Assembly: GCF_027492855.1 (NCBI RefSeq)
Contig: NZ_JAPUDY010000072.1
Coordinates: 62,001-126,000 of the forward strand
Source of the DNA: Acidovorax sp.
GTDB taxonomy: Bacteria > Pseudomonadota > Gammaproteobacteria > Burkholderiales > Burkholderiaceae_C
Reading direction: 5' to 3'
Length of the DNA: 64,000 bases
Under the pieces are notes generated by a model, which did no database searches, was not told the origin of the DNA, and saw nothing but the letters and a program-made list of their open reading frames with translations. Positions 38,648 through 48,203 of this stretch are shown here, in pieces (position 1 is the stretch's first letter; every line of letters starts with the position of its first letter). Position numbers and translations under genes: made by a program.

Positions 38648-38665
38648 GAGACCGGCCCCACGAAC

Positions 38666-38718
38666 GCTATAAAAACAATAGCTGCTAGCGCTTTATTTAT
38701 AAACGCTGGCAGCTATTT
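38666..38718 (-). repeat. intergenic palindromic repeat, copy 8
   Basis: GCTATAAAAACAATAGCTGC is followed by TAGCGCTTTATTTATAAACG and then CTGGCAGCTATTTTC. It lies between the convergent protease gene and tatC. Confidence 0.83.
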
Positions 38719-38769
38719 TCGCTTGAATTTCAGCTTGCCAAGGCGCTCCCGCCCCGGCGCACCCCAGCG

Positions 38770-39564
38770 TCAAGATGCCGAGGTGGACTCCTCGGTCTCT
38801 TCCGGGGCCTTGGTGTGCTTGATGAAGATTTGCGCCGCCCAGATGCCCACCTCGTACAGCAGGCACATGGGGATGGCCAGCGACAGTTGCGAGACCACGT
38901 CGGGCGGCGTCACGATCGCGGCGATCACGAAAGCCAGCACGATGAAGTAGCCGCGGAATTCGCGCAGTTTTTGCACGCTCACCACACCCATGCGGGCCAG
39001 CACCACCACGGCAATAGGCACCTCGAACGCCAGCCCGAAGGCCAGGAACATCGACAACACAAAGCTCAGGTAGGCCTCGATGTCAGGTGCGGCGGTGATG
39101 CTCTTGGGCGCAAAGCTCTGGATGAAGGCGAACACTTGGCCGAACACCAGGTAGTAGCAAAACGCCACGCCCACGAAGAACAGCAGCGTGCTGGAAACAA
39201 CGAGCGGCAGCACCAGCTTTTTTTCGTGCGAATACAGGCCCGGCGCCACGAAGGCCCAGACCTGCCACAGCACGAAGGGCAGCGCCAGCAAAAAGGCCGA
39301 CATCAGCAAGATCTTGAGCGGCACCATGAACGGTGAGATCACCGAGGTGGCGATCAGCGTGGCGCCCTTGGGCAGGTGGGCCACCAGGGGCGCCGCCAAA
39401 AAGTCATACAGCGCGCCAGGGCCGGGAAAGAAGAACAGGATCGCCGCCGCGATGGCGATGGCGATGATGGCCTTGACCAGCCGGTCGCGCAGCTCCATCA
39501 GGTGCTGCACAAACGGCTGCTCGGTACCGGCCAGCTCGTCTTCTTTGGAAGGGGTTTCGGACAT
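38770..39564 (-). CDS. tatC: Sec-independent protein translocase TatC
   Basis: TatC is the six-helix receptor that binds twin-arginine signal peptides. In 264 residues it shows the conserved HLMELRDRLVKAI start, PFMVPLKI and FGLAFEVPI. A charged C-terminal tail ends EETEESTSAS. It is the last gene of tatA-tatB-tatC. In this window the Rieske protein, the TRAP binding protein and possibly the transglycosylase carry Tat-type signals. Confidence 0.97.
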   Translation of the reverse strand: MSETPSKEDELAGTEQPFVQHLMELRDRLVKAIIAIAIAAAILFFFPGPGALYDFLAAPLVAHLPKGATLIATSVISPFMVPLKILLMSAFLLALPFVLWQVWAFVAPGLYSHEKKLVLPLVVSSTLLFFVGVAFCYYLVFGQVFAFIQSFAPKSITAAPDIEAYLSFVLSMFLAFGLAFEVPIAVVVLARMGVVSVQKLREFRGYFIVLAFVIAAIVTPPDVVSQLSLAIPMCLLYEVGIWAAQIFIKHTKAPEETEESTSAS

Positions 39565-39629
39565 GGTGGGTTTTCAGGGCGTGGGGGCCGTCGCCCATGC
39601 AGCGCGCGGCCAGTGCACCGGCGCAAGCA

Positions 39630-40094
39630 TCAGTGGAATTTTTGGGGACGGTAGCGCGCCACGCGGGCTGCGCCGGACTGCGCCTTGGTGCGCACACCGG
39701 CCTTGGCCTTGTACCACTGGGGCATCGCGCCGCGCTTGAGGCGCCAGTTTTTGCCAGGGTGCCTGTAGGCAGGCACCACCGCGGTGGCGGGCTCCTGCAG
39801 GGCCGCGCTGGCGGTGTCAGTGGCTTCTGCCCAGTCCTTTTCGAACTCGCTTGCGCTGGTCTGGATGGAGCTTTGCACGTCGCGTGCGGCGTTCTCCACC
39901 GTGTCCTTCATCTTCTTGAGCTCATCGAGCTCCATGGACCGGTTGACCTCGGCCTTCACATCCGACACATAGCGCTGGGCCTTGCCCAGCAGGGTGCCGA
40001 CGGTGCGGGCCACGCGGGGCAGCTTTTCGGGGCCGATGACGATGAGCGCAACGGCGCCGATCAGCGCCATCTTGGACAGGCCAATATCAATCAT
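39630..40094 (-). CDS. tatB: Sec-independent protein translocase TatB
   Basis: TatB works with TatC as the substrate receptor. A single N-terminal hydrophobic helix ([26 protein letters not shown]) is followed by an amphipathic helix and a long charged tail. It has 154 residues, close to the betaproteobacterial norm, and lies 58 bases downstream of tatA and 65 bases before tatC. Confidence 0.94.
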   Translation of the reverse strand: MIDIGLSKMALIGAVALIVIGPEKLPRVARTVGTLLGKAQRYVSDVKAEVNRSMELDELKKMKDTVENAARDVQSSIQTSASEFEKDWAEATDTASAALQEPATAVVPAYRHPGKNWRLKRGAMPQWYKAKAGVRTKAQSGAARVARYRPQKFH

Positions 40095-40152
40095 GGGTCA
40101 GGCGCCGGGGCAAAAGAATGCGCGGCGGGTGTCGGCGTGCAGCAGCACCGGC

Positions 40153-40389
40153 TCAGCTTTTTTGCTTGGCTTCGACATCGATGGTGGTCTTGTCGGCAGC
40201 TTGGTTGTTGGCAACCTGGCCTGCGGGCGGTGCGGCAGGCGCGTCAGCCGAGCCGTCCTTCATGCCGTCCTTGAAGCCCTTGACGGCGCCCCCGAGGTCG
40301 GAGCCCATGTTCTTGAGCTTCTTGGTGCCAAACACCATGACAACGATCAGCAGCACGATCAGCCAGTGCCAGATGGAAAAAGAGCCCAT
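40153..40389 (-). CDS. tatA: Sec-independent protein translocase TatA
   Basis: TatA forms the size-adaptive pore of the Tat system. ATG 40389 starts [29 protein letters not shown], and an amphipathic helix ([15 protein letters not shown]) and polar tail follow. It has 78 residues. An upstream in-frame start adds eight unconserved residues. The gene follows the HIT-family gene on the same strand. Confidence 0.95.
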   Translation of the reverse strand: MGSFSIWHWLIVLLIVVMVFGTKKLKNMGSDLGGAVKGFKDGMKDGSADAPAAPPAGQVANNQAADKTTIDVEAKQKS

Positions 40390-40495
40390 GGAATATCTCC
40401 TAACGAATTGCAACCATTTTAGACGGGGGCCGTTGCCGCCGTTCGACGCAAGCGCCCACCAACGGGAAACTACCGGCCCGTGCTGTCAGCCTGGG

Positions 40496-40852
40496 TCAGC
40501 CTTTGAGCCAGGGGCGGGGCCCGCCCATCACGTGCATGTGCAGGTGGTGGATTTCTTGCCCGCCTTCAAGCCCCGTGTTTACCACGACGCGAAAGCCGCC
40601 CTCGGGGTACGGATTACAGCCCTGCTCCAGAGCCAGCTTCGGCGCCAGCGCCATCATGCGCCCCAACAAAGGCGCGTGTTCGGCAGTGACCTGGGCCATG
40701 GAGGGGATATGCACCTTCGGAATCATCAGAAAGTGCACCGGCGCCCAAGGGTGGATGTCGTGGAAGGCGAAGATTTCTTCGTCTTCGTAGACCTTCTTCG
40801 AAGGAATCTGGCCTGCGATGATTTTGCAGAAAAGGCAGTTCGGATCGTGCAT
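40496..40852 (-). CDS. HIT family protein (histidine triad nucleotide hydrolase)
   Basis: This is an Hint-type purine nucleotide phosphoramidase. The histidine triad H103-L-H105-M-H107 (context EIHHLHMHVMGG) is complete, and CLFCKIIAGQIPSKKVYEDE is the conserved start. It has 118 residues from ATG 40852. It sits between the patatin gene and tatA; the hisE-DUF4870-HIT-tatABC order is typical, with the patatin gene as an insertion. Confidence 0.93.
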   Translation of the reverse strand: MHDPNCLFCKIIAGQIPSKKVYEDEEIFAFHDIHPWAPVHFLMIPKVHIPSMAQVTAEHAPLLGRMMALAPKLALEQGCNPYPEGGFRVVVNTGLEGGQEIHHLHMHVMGGPRPWLKG

Positions 40853-40922
40853 GGTGGGGGAAGAAGAAAAGCAAAGCCTGTGGCTGTGGGTGGATGCAGG
40901 CTTGTGCACCCACGGCCCTGTT

Positions 40923-41963
40923 TCATGCATTGTCGGTGATCTTGATCGTGGGCCGCACGCCCACGTCCTTGCGGTGCGCCTTGAGCCACGCCTGCCCGGC
41001 CTCGCGGCCCAGCACGAAGAGCTTGCGCACAAACGCCAGGTCCGCGCGCTGCTTGCTGTCGGCCCCGAACGGCGCCAGCACCGAGCCCCCGTCGATGCGG
41101 TGCATGCGCACGTCTTTGTAGCGGCGTGGGTCGAGCTTGCCCTCGGCCAGCAGGCGCCGCACGAACTCAATGGCGCGCAGCTCGGCCAGCAGACTGGCAT
41201 TGAAGGTGACCTCGTTCATGCGCTCCATGATCTCGGCAGCGTTGTCGGGCACATCCCGGTGTTCGATGGGGTTGATCTGCACTAGCAGAATGTCCGAGGT
41301 CTCGGTTTGGTAGATCAGCGGGTACAGCGCCGGGTTGCCCGAATAGCCACCGTCCCAATACGCCTCACCCTCGATCTCGACGGCCTTGAACACCATGGGC
41401 AGGCAGGCCGATGCCATCACAGCGTCGGCGCTCAAACGGGGGCCCGAGAAAATCTCGCCCCGGCCGGTGCGCACGTTGGTAGCGCACACGAACACCTGGG
41501 GGCCTGCCAAGCCGGCCTTGCCAGTGCGGGCCGCGCACAGCAGGCCAAAGTCCACCTCGCGCTCCAGCAGCTTGCGCAGGGGGTTGAGCCCGAGCGGATT
41601 GGTCTGATAGGGCGACAACCACTGCGACATCATGCCCACCAGCGGGTTGGCGGACGACAGCGGGGTGCCCCAGGTCATGCTGCCCAGCGTGCCCACGCCT
41701 TCCCACAGCCGCGTGAGCGACTCGCGGGCGAGCGCGCAGCCCGCCTGGTGGGCTTCTTCGGGGTCTTTGTGGGCCTGGGCCGCCTGGGCAAAACCATGCG
41801 CCAGGGCCACGGCATTCATAGCACCCGCGCTGGTGCCGCTGACGCCGTCGAACTGCCAGCGCCCGTCTTCGAGCAGCGCATCCAGCACGCCCCAGGTGAG
41901 CGCGCCGTGCGAGCCACCGCCCTGCAGCGCCAGGTTCAAGCGCGGGCGAACCGCGTCAGGCAT
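40923..41963 (-). CDS. patatin-like phospholipase
   Basis: This is a Ser-Asp dyad lipid hydrolase of the patatin/RssA family. The oxyanion loop is GGGSHG (15-20), the nucleophile elbow GTSAG has Ser45, and the dyad Asp is in YWDGGYSGNP. It has 346 residues with no signal peptide, so it probably acts in the cytoplasm or at the inner face of the membrane. Its start overlaps the end of the DUF4870 gene by eight bases. Confidence 0.88.
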   Translation of the reverse strand: MPDAVRPRLNLALQGGGSHGALTWGVLDALLEDGRWQFDGVSGTSAGAMNAVALAHGFAQAAQAHKDPEEAHQAGCALARESLTRLWEGVGTLGSMTWGTPLSSANPLVGMMSQWLSPYQTNPLGLNPLRKLLEREVDFGLLCAARTGKAGLAGPQVFVCATNVRTGRGEIFSGPRLSADAVMASACLPMVFKAVEIEGEAYWDGGYSGNPALYPLIYQTETSDILLVQINPIEHRDVPDNAAEIMERMNEVTFNASLLAELRAIEFVRRLLAEGKLDPRRYKDVRMHRIDGGSVLAPFGADSKQRADLAFVRKLFVLGREAGQAWLKAHRKDVGVRPTIKITDNA

Positions 41964-42339
41964 CGATGGCCTGGCTCTTGTTCATGGCCACCATGCCACG
42001 CACGATGCGGTACAGGAACCAGATGGAGATCAGGCCCCAGGCGATCCAGCCCGGAATGATGAGAATCCACAGCGGCGCGGTGAGGATGTACAACACACCC
42101 GCCCAGATCACGGTGCGGATACGCCACGAGAAATGGCTGGCCTGCCAGGTGCCCTCGGCATCGCTCTTTTTCACGAGATCGATCACCAACGCAATGATCA
42201 GCAGCGCCGCACCCGGCTGCGCGCCGGGAATGACCGCGCCCACGGCCACGATCAGGTGCAGGATGTAGCTGACCCAACCAACGGCCTTGAGGTCTTCGGC
42301 CTTCTGGTCATTGCTTGGCACGTCGATGATGTCACTCAT
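41956..42339 (-). CDS. DUF4870-like membrane protein
   Basis: This small inner-membrane protein of 127 residues has three to four hydrophobic segments (about 27-45, 49-66, 84-102 and 105-122). The function is unknown. It belongs to the family often found between hisE and the HIT gene in Burkholderiales. ATG 42339 is eight bases inside hisE, so translation is likely coupled. Confidence 0.85.
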   Translation of the reverse strand: MSDIIDVPSNDQKAEDLKAVGWVSYILHLIVAVGAVIPGAQPGAALLIIALVIDLVKKSDAEGTWQASHFSWRIRTVIWAGVLYILTAPLWILIIPGWIAWGLISIWFLYRIVRGMVAMNKSQAIDA

Positions 42340-42709
42340 GGGAGTCCTCCTCTCCAGTACGCGCAACCGCCTTGCGCAAGGCTTTTTCCTCGATACCGCT
42401 GGTGCCCTCGCGGCGCTCCAGCTCGGTCACCACGTCGGCGGGGCTCAGGCCGTAATGGGCCAGCGCCACCATGGAGTGAAACCACAGGTCCGCCACTTCG
42501 TACACGAGCTTGGACTTGTCGGCACCGTGGTCCACATCCTTGGCCGCCATCACCACCTCGGTGGCCTCTTCGCCGATCTTCTTGAGGAAGGCGTCGGGGC
42601 CCTTGTACAGCAGGCGCGAGACGTAACTCACCGAAGGATCGCCACCGTTGGCGGGCTTGCGGCTTTCAATCACGGCCGCCAGGCGGGCCAGGGAATCGTT
42701 GGAGCTCAT
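42332..42709 (-). CDS. hisE: phosphoribosyl-ATP pyrophosphatase
   Basis: HisE hydrolyses phosphoribosyl-ATP to phosphoribosyl-AMP, step 2 of histidine synthesis. The MazG-like all-alpha fold contains [15 protein letters not shown] and [16 protein letters not shown], whose Glu/Asp residues bind Mg2+. It has 125 residues from ATG 42709. It follows hisI by five bases and overlaps the DUF4870 gene. Confidence 0.95.
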   Translation of the reverse strand: MSSNDSLARLAAVIESRKPANGGDPSVSYVSRLLYKGPDAFLKKIGEEATEVVMAAKDVDHGADKSKLVYEVADLWFHSMVALAHYGLSPADVVTELERREGTSGIEEKALRKAVARTGEEDSHE

Positions 42710-42714
42710 ACGCC

Positions 42715-43104
42715 TTACTTGTAGATGGACTCGGGGTCTTTCAAGACCGGATCGACCGGCTGCCAAGCGCCGTTCTTGAGCACGCTGAAAAAGCAGCTGT
42801 GGCGGCCCGTGTGGCAGGCAATGCCGGGCTCATGGCCCAGTTGGGTGACCTTGAGCAGCACCACGTCGTTGTCGCAATCGAGGCGAATCTCGTGCACCGT
42901 CTGCACATGGCCCGATTCTTCGCCCTTGAACCACAGCTTGCCACGCGAGCGGCTGAAGTACACAGCGCGGCCGAGTTCGGCGGTTTTTTCGAGCGCCTCG
43001 CGGTTCATCCAGGCAAACATCAGCACGTCGCCCGTGCCCTGCTCTTGCGCGATGACGGGCACCAGGCCCTGCGCATCCCATTTCACTTCGTTGAGCCAAT
43101 TCAT
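42715..43104 (-). CDS. hisI: phosphoribosyl-AMP cyclohydrolase
   Basis: HisI opens the adenine ring of phosphoribosyl-AMP, step 3 of histidine synthesis. The conserved parts [32 protein letters not shown] and the zinc/metal region [16 protein letters not shown]...[11 protein letters not shown] are intact. It has 129 residues and is monofunctional, as hisE is separate. A repeat copy separates it from hisF upstream. Confidence 0.96.
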   Translation of the reverse strand: MNWLNEVKWDAQGLVPVIAQEQGTGDVLMFAWMNREALEKTAELGRAVYFSRSRGKLWFKGEESGHVQTVHEIRLDCDNDVVLLKVTQLGHEPGIACHTGRHSCFFSVLKNGAWQPVDPVLKDPESIYK

Positions 43105-43170
43105 GAAAGGAATTGTCGGTGATTTGAAATCCGGGGGATGGCTTGGCCTTGGGATATTTTGTATCTTTTT

Positions 43171-43220
43171 GGCCTCTAGCGCTTATTTATCAAGCGCCAA
43201 TAGCTATTATTTTAATAGCA
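43171..43220 (+). repeat. intergenic palindromic repeat, copy 9
   Basis: CTCTAGCGCTTATTTATCAA, then GCGCCAATAGCTATTATTTTAATAGC. It lies between the hisF stop and the hisI start on the minus strand, inside the hisF-I-E arm. Confidence 0.87.
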
Positions 43221-43225
43221 AACAC

Positions 43226-44026
<801 letters not shown>

Positions 44027-44082
44027 GGCGGCGGGTTGTCCAGAGTAGGGAGAGTAGGGCAGAAAAAGCGAGGATGGGAAAA

Positions 44083-44114
44083 GCGCAAAACGGGCGCAAG
44101 ATACCACGCGCCCG
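44083..44114 (-). terminator. probable terminator after galE
   Basis: The 7-bp stem CGGGCGC/GCGCCCG is followed on the minus strand by TTTTGCGC. It lies between the galE stop and the hisF start, so the island's galE would not read efficiently into hisF. Confidence 0.6.
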
Positions 44115-44148
44115 CTGTCACAAACCGTGCAGCACGGCGCAACGCGGC

Positions 44149-45177
44149 TCAGGCGAGCGTGCGGGCCGTGCCGTCCTGCCAGCGCCAGGCGTCCTGGCAC
44201 ATGCGATCAAGGCCGTGCTGGGCTTTCCAGCCCAGCAACTGCTCGGCCAGTGCCGGATTCGCCCAGCACTGCGCCACGTCCCCCGGCCGCCGCGCCACCA
44301 CCCGGTAGGGCACCGGCCGACCGCTCGCTTTTTCAAAAGCTTTCACCATCTCCAGCACAGAGGCCGGGTGCCCCGTGCCCAGGTTAACGGTCAGAACACC
44401 CGCGTTGCGGCGCAGGTAGTGCAGCGCCGCCACATGGCCCTGTGCCAGGTCGCACACGTGGATGTAGTCACGCACGCCTGTCCCATCGGGTGTGGGGTAA
44501 TCGTCGCCGTAAACACTCAGGTATTCACGCTGGCCCACCGCCACCTGCGCCACATAGGGCAGCAGGTTATTGGGCACGTCCTGCGGGTCCTCGCCAATGA
44601 GGCCGCTCTCATGGGCCCCGACGGGGTTGAAGTAACGCAGCCGGGCAATGCGCCATGCCCCTGGCTCGGCATGTGCGACGTCTGCCAGCACCTGCTCCAT
44701 CATCAGTTTGGTGTGGCCATAGGGGTTGGTGGCTGACAAGGGGAAATCCTCGCTCACCGGCACCGTGGCAGGGTCGCCATACACGGTGGCGGACGAGGAG
44801 AACACCACGGTTCGCACCCCCGCTTCCTTCATCGCTTGCAATAAAGTGATCGTGCCGTTGACATTGTTGTCGTAGTATCGCAACGGCTCGCGCACAGACT
44901 CTCCCACGGATTTCAGCGCCGCAAAGTGGATCACCGCCGTAATGGGATGTTCGGTGAACACTTGGCGCAAAAAATCCGCATCACGCACATCGCCCTGAAC
45001 ATGTGCTGGTACCTGTCCCGTTATCCGGGCCACCCGCTCTAGCACCGATGTGCGGCTGTTGCAAAAGTTGTCCAACACCAAGAACGGCTCTTTCGCCGCC
45101 GCCAAAGCCACGCAGGTATGCGATCCGATGTAGCCCGCTCCGCCTGTTACAAGAATCAAAGTTGTATCCCTCACCAT
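44149..45177 (-). CDS. galE: UDP-glucose/UDP-GlcNAc 4-epimerase (GalE)
   Basis: GalE interconverts UDP-hexoses at C4 with bound NAD. The TGxxGxxG motif is TGGAGYIG near the N-terminus, and the catalytic YxxxK (YGHTK) is preceded by the SSSATVYG segment. At the position of the E. coli gatekeeper Tyr299, this protein has Cys (GDVAQCWAN, residue 304 from the ATG chosen here). Human GALE also has Cys there, and an E. coli Tyr-to-Cys change allows UDP-GlcNAc epimerisation. This fits supply of UDP-GalNAc to Pel. It is divergent from pelA. The start is 45177; GTG 45186 is an alternative. The length is 342 residues. Confidence 0.93.
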   Translation of the reverse strand: MVRDTTLILVTGGAGYIGSHTCVALAAAKEPFLVLDNFCNSRTSVLERVARITGQVPAHVQGDVRDADFLRQVFTEHPITAVIHFAALKSVGESVREPLRYYDNNVNGTITLLQAMKEAGVRTVVFSSSATVYGDPATVPVSEDFPLSATNPYGHTKLMMEQVLADVAHAEPGAWRIARLRYFNPVGAHESGLIGEDPQDVPNNLLPYVAQVAVGQREYLSVYGDDYPTPDGTGVRDYIHVCDLAQGHVAALHYLRRNAGVLTVNLGTGHPASVLEMVKAFEKASGRPVPYRVVARRPGDVAQCWANPALAEQLLGWKAQHGLDRMCQDAWRWQDGTARTLA

Positions 45178-45195
45178 AAGGCCCACAGTGGGCGA

Positions 45196-45240
45196 TTGAA
45201 TTGTAAAAAATTATAAAAACTATCGAGCGCTTAGCTACGA
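45196..45240. promoter_or_regulatory. AT-rich divergent galE-pelA promoter region
   Basis: The 101 bases between galE and pelA hold the most AT-rich part of the island edge. On the minus strand a TATAAT (45215-45210) would serve galE, with a leader of about 26 bases; no good -35 was found. No convincing sigma-70 promoter for pelA is seen on the plus strand, which may indicate an activator-dependent promoter. Confidence 0.4.
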
Positions 45241-45278
45241 TCACACCAAATAATCAGGCCATCCCTAGAATTTCAATA

Positions 45279-48203
45279 ATGTTTTTGGTTACGGATTTTT
45301 TCACCCGCCTATATTCTGACGCGATGGCCCCTGCAGCGCCGGAAAAGGGCATCAGTGTAGGCACCAGCACAAGAGTACGTCCATCGCCACGGCAGGTCAT
45401 TGGATTGCTGGCATGGGCATGGTTATTCGTCCTGTGCGTGGCAGCAGCGCCGCAGCACGCACTGGCAGCAACACCTGCTGTAGCCCTTTATTACGGAGAC
45501 GCAGTGCCTCCAGCGGATTTCCGCGCGTTCGATCTACTGGTGGTGGACCCGGGGCATACCAAGACCTCCACCCCACCAGAGCTACCCGGCACGGATATCT
45601 ACGCGTACGTGTCTGTCGCAGAGGCACTGCCCTCGCGCCCCGACTACAAGGACATTCCCGCAGAATGGAAAATGGCGCGCAACGGCGACTGGAAGTCCGA
45701 CGTAATCGACCAGACGCCCGAGCAATGGCCCGATTTTTTCGCCACCCAGGTAATCGCCCCGCTGTGGAAACAAGGTTATCGCGGCTTCTTTTTAGACACG
45801 CTCGACTCCTACCGCCTGGCCGCCAAGTTTGACGAGGAAGCCCAGCAGCGCGGTTTGGTGCGCGTGATCGAAACACTGCACCAGCGCTTTCCGGGCATCC
45901 AGCTCATCCTGAATCGGGGCTTCGAGATCGTGCCCCGCGTGCGCGACAAAATCCGCATGGTGGCGGCCGAATCGCTCTACCAAGGCTGGAACGCCCGCAC
46001 CCAGCGCTACGAAAGCGTGAAAGAGGCCGACCGGCAGTGGTTGCAGAACCAGTTGCGCACCATTCGCGAGCGCGACGGCATTCCTGCCCTGGTCATCGAC
46101 TACGTGCCTCCGCACGACCGCGCGCTCACCCGTTCCACCGCCGCACGCATTCAGGCCGATGGTTTCATCCCCTGGGTGACCGACTCCGCGCTCAGCACCA
46201 TAGGCATCGGCAGCATCGAGCCCATGCCCCGGCGTGTGCTGATTGCCTACAACGGTGCCGAGACACCCGCCCTCAACTACACCGAAGCCCACCGTTTCTT
46301 GCAGATGCCCCTGAACCACATGGGCTATGTGGTGGACTTCGCCGATATCCGCAACGGCATCCCGCCCGCCATAAACGCCGACCGCTACGCGGGCGTAGTC
46401 ACCTGGTTCAACGGGTACATGCCCGAGGACAAGGCCACGCCTATGGCGCGCTGGCTCCAGGCGCGGGTGGATGAACAAATGCCCCTGCTCGTACTGGGCA
46501 GCTTCGGCTTTCTACCGCCCAAGGCTCTGACACAGAAACTGGGCATCCAGCCCGCATCCCCCGCAGGCGGCGCCCCACAAATCGTCAGCAAACACGCCAT
46601 CATGGGCTACGAAGTGGCGCCAGAACCCCTGCAGGGGCCCCGCTTTGCCTGGGCCAGCAGCCGTGGCGCGCCGCCTGGCGCCGAGCCGCTGATCGAGTTG
46701 CGCGATGGCGGCGGCCAGACCATGCTGGGCGGTGCCTTCATGCCCTGGGGTGGTTTTCTGTTCACGCCCTTCGTTACGCTGGCCATGCCGGGCACCGACT
46801 ACTCCCGTTGGGTCGTTGATCCCTTTGCGCTGCTGACCAAGGCCCTGCGCCTGCCCGCCATCCCCGTTCCCGACACCACAACCGAAAACGGGCGCCGCCT
46901 GCTGTTCGCGCACATCGACGGCGACGGCTTTGCATCACTGGCAGAGCTGGCGGGCAGCCCGCTGGCAGCCGACGCCATGCGCCAGGTCATCGAGAAGTAC
47001 CCCCACATTCCGCATGCGGTCTCGGTGGTCGAGGCCGAAACGGCGCCACATGGCCTCTACCCCGACATGAGCCCCCGGCTCGAAGAGGCTGCGCGCAAGA
47101 TCTTCAAGCTGCCGCACGTAGAGTTGGCCAGCCACACCTTCTCGCACCCCTTTCTGTGGGATACCAGCGTGCGGCACGGCATGTTCAGCGGCGACTCCAC
47201 CGCCGCCTTTGCACTGAACATCCCCGGCTACACCGTCGATCTCACGCGTGAGATCGTGGGATCGTCCGAATACATCAACCAACGCCTTGCTCCTCCAGGC
47301 AAGAAGGTCAAGATCCTGCTGTGGTCGGGCGACACCGCCCCCAACGCCAAGGCCCTGGAAATCACCGAGCGCGCGGGCCTGCTCAACATGAATGGCGGCG
47401 ACACCTCGATCACGCTCAACACGCCCACGCTCACCGAGGTTGGCGCCCTGGGCATCACCAAGGGCGGGTTTCTGCAGGTCTACGCCCCCATCACCAACGA
47501 AAACATCTACACCAACCTGTGGAAAGGGCCGTTCTACGGGTTCGAGCGGGTGTTGCAGACCTTTGCCATGACCGAAACGCCACGGCGCATCAAACCCGTG
47601 GACATCTACTACCACACCTACTCCGCTAGCAAGCGCGCAGGCATCAATGCCTTGAACAAGGTTTACAACTGGGCCATGGCCCAACCACTGCACCCGGTGT
47701 ACCCGTCAGAGTTCATCCGCAAGGTGCGCGACTGGCAAGGCTACGCGCTGGCCCGCGAGGGTAGCGGCTGGCGCGTGCGGGGCGATGGCGACCTGCGCAC
47801 GCTGCGCCTGCCGTTGCAAATGGGCGAGCCCGTCATGGCCACCAGCCAAGGCGTGGCGGGCTGGTACCCGTCCACAGAGGGCCGCTACGTCCACTTGACT
47901 GGCGGCAAAGCCACCCTGCACACAGATCCGGCGCAACAACAAAGCCCTCTGCCCTATTTGCATGATGCCAACGCCCGACTGACTGCCTGGAAACCCAGTG
48001 CCGACGGCCGCAGCATTGCCTTTACCCTCACTGGCCACGCTCCGCTGGAATTCAGCCTGGGCGGTATGCAAGACTGCCAGGCTTTGGCCAATGGCCGGCC
48101 CCTGCAGGCAGCCACCGTCCCGCCAGCATCTGGCCAGCCGCTACGCGCGTACCGATTGACCCATGTTGTCGCAGACCTTCAAATCCAGTGCCCCGCCCGC
48201 TGA
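45279..48203 (+). CDS. pelA: PelA: Pel polysaccharide hydrolase and deacetylase
   Basis: PelA is the periplasmic enzyme that deacetylates and trims Pel exopolysaccharide. Domains in order: signal sequence (about 38-63); GH166 hydrolase domain (about 65-310) with FFLDTLDS and the catalytic-type Glu231 in AESLY; a reductase-like middle domain (about 320-520); and a CE4-type deacetylase with Asp547 (HIDGDGF), His619 and His623 (ASHTFSHPF). These three keep the spacing I recall for the metal-binding residues Asp528, His600 and His604 of the Pseudomonas aeruginosa protein. The C-terminal domain is beta-rich. It has 974 residues. ATG 45279 or 45324 could be the start; both precede the signal sequence. 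Confidence 0.95.
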   Translation: MFLVTDFFTRLYSDAMAPAAPEKGISVGTSTRVRPSPRQVIGLLAWAWLFVLCVAAAPQHALAATPAVALYYGDAVPPADFRAFDLLVVDPGHTKTSTPPELPGTDIYAYVSVAEALPSRPDYKDIPAEWKMARNGDWKSDVIDQTPEQWPDFFATQVIAPLWKQGYRGFFLDTLDSYRLAAKFDEEAQQRGLVRVIETLHQRFPGIQLILNRGFEIVPRVRDKIRMVAAESLYQGWNARTQRYESVKEADRQWLQNQLRTIRERDGIPALVIDYVPPHDRALTRSTAARIQADGFIPWVTDSALSTIGIGSIEPMPRRVLIAYNGAETPALNYTEAHRFLQMPLNHMGYVVDFADIRNGIPPAINADRYAGVVTWFNGYMPEDKATPMARWLQARVDEQMPLLVLGSFGFLPPKALTQKLGIQPASPAGGAPQIVSKHAIMGYEVAPEPLQGPRFAWASSRGAPPGAEPLIELRDGGGQTMLGGAFMPWGGFLFTPFVTLAMPGTDYSRWVVDPFALLTKALRLPAIPVPDTTTENGRRLLFAHIDGDGFASLAELAGSPLAADAMRQVIEKYPHIPHAVSVVEAETAPHGLYPDMSPRLEEAARKIFKLPHVELASHTFSHPFLWDTSVRHGMFSGDSTAAFALNIPGYTVDLTREIVGSSEYINQRLAPPGKKVKILLWSGDTAPNAKALEITERAGLLNMNGGDTSITLNTPTLTEVGALGITKGGFLQVYAPITNENIYTNLWKGPFYGFERVLQTFAMTETPRRIKPVDIYYHTYSASKRAGINALNKVYNWAMAQPLHPVYPSEFIRKVRDWQGYALAREGSGWRVRGDGDLRTLRLPLQMGEPVMATSQGVAGWYPSTEGRYVHLTGGKATLHTDPAQQQSPLPYLHDANARLTAWKPSADGRSIAFTLTGHAPLEFSLGGMQDCQALANGRPLQAATVPPASGQPLRAYRLTHVVADLQIQCPAR

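Noticed and set aside
45221-45245. A degenerate repeat copy near the galE-pelA promoter (GAGCGCTTAGCTA)
   Set aside because: Only one arm resembles the repeat and no paired arm is present, so it was not counted.
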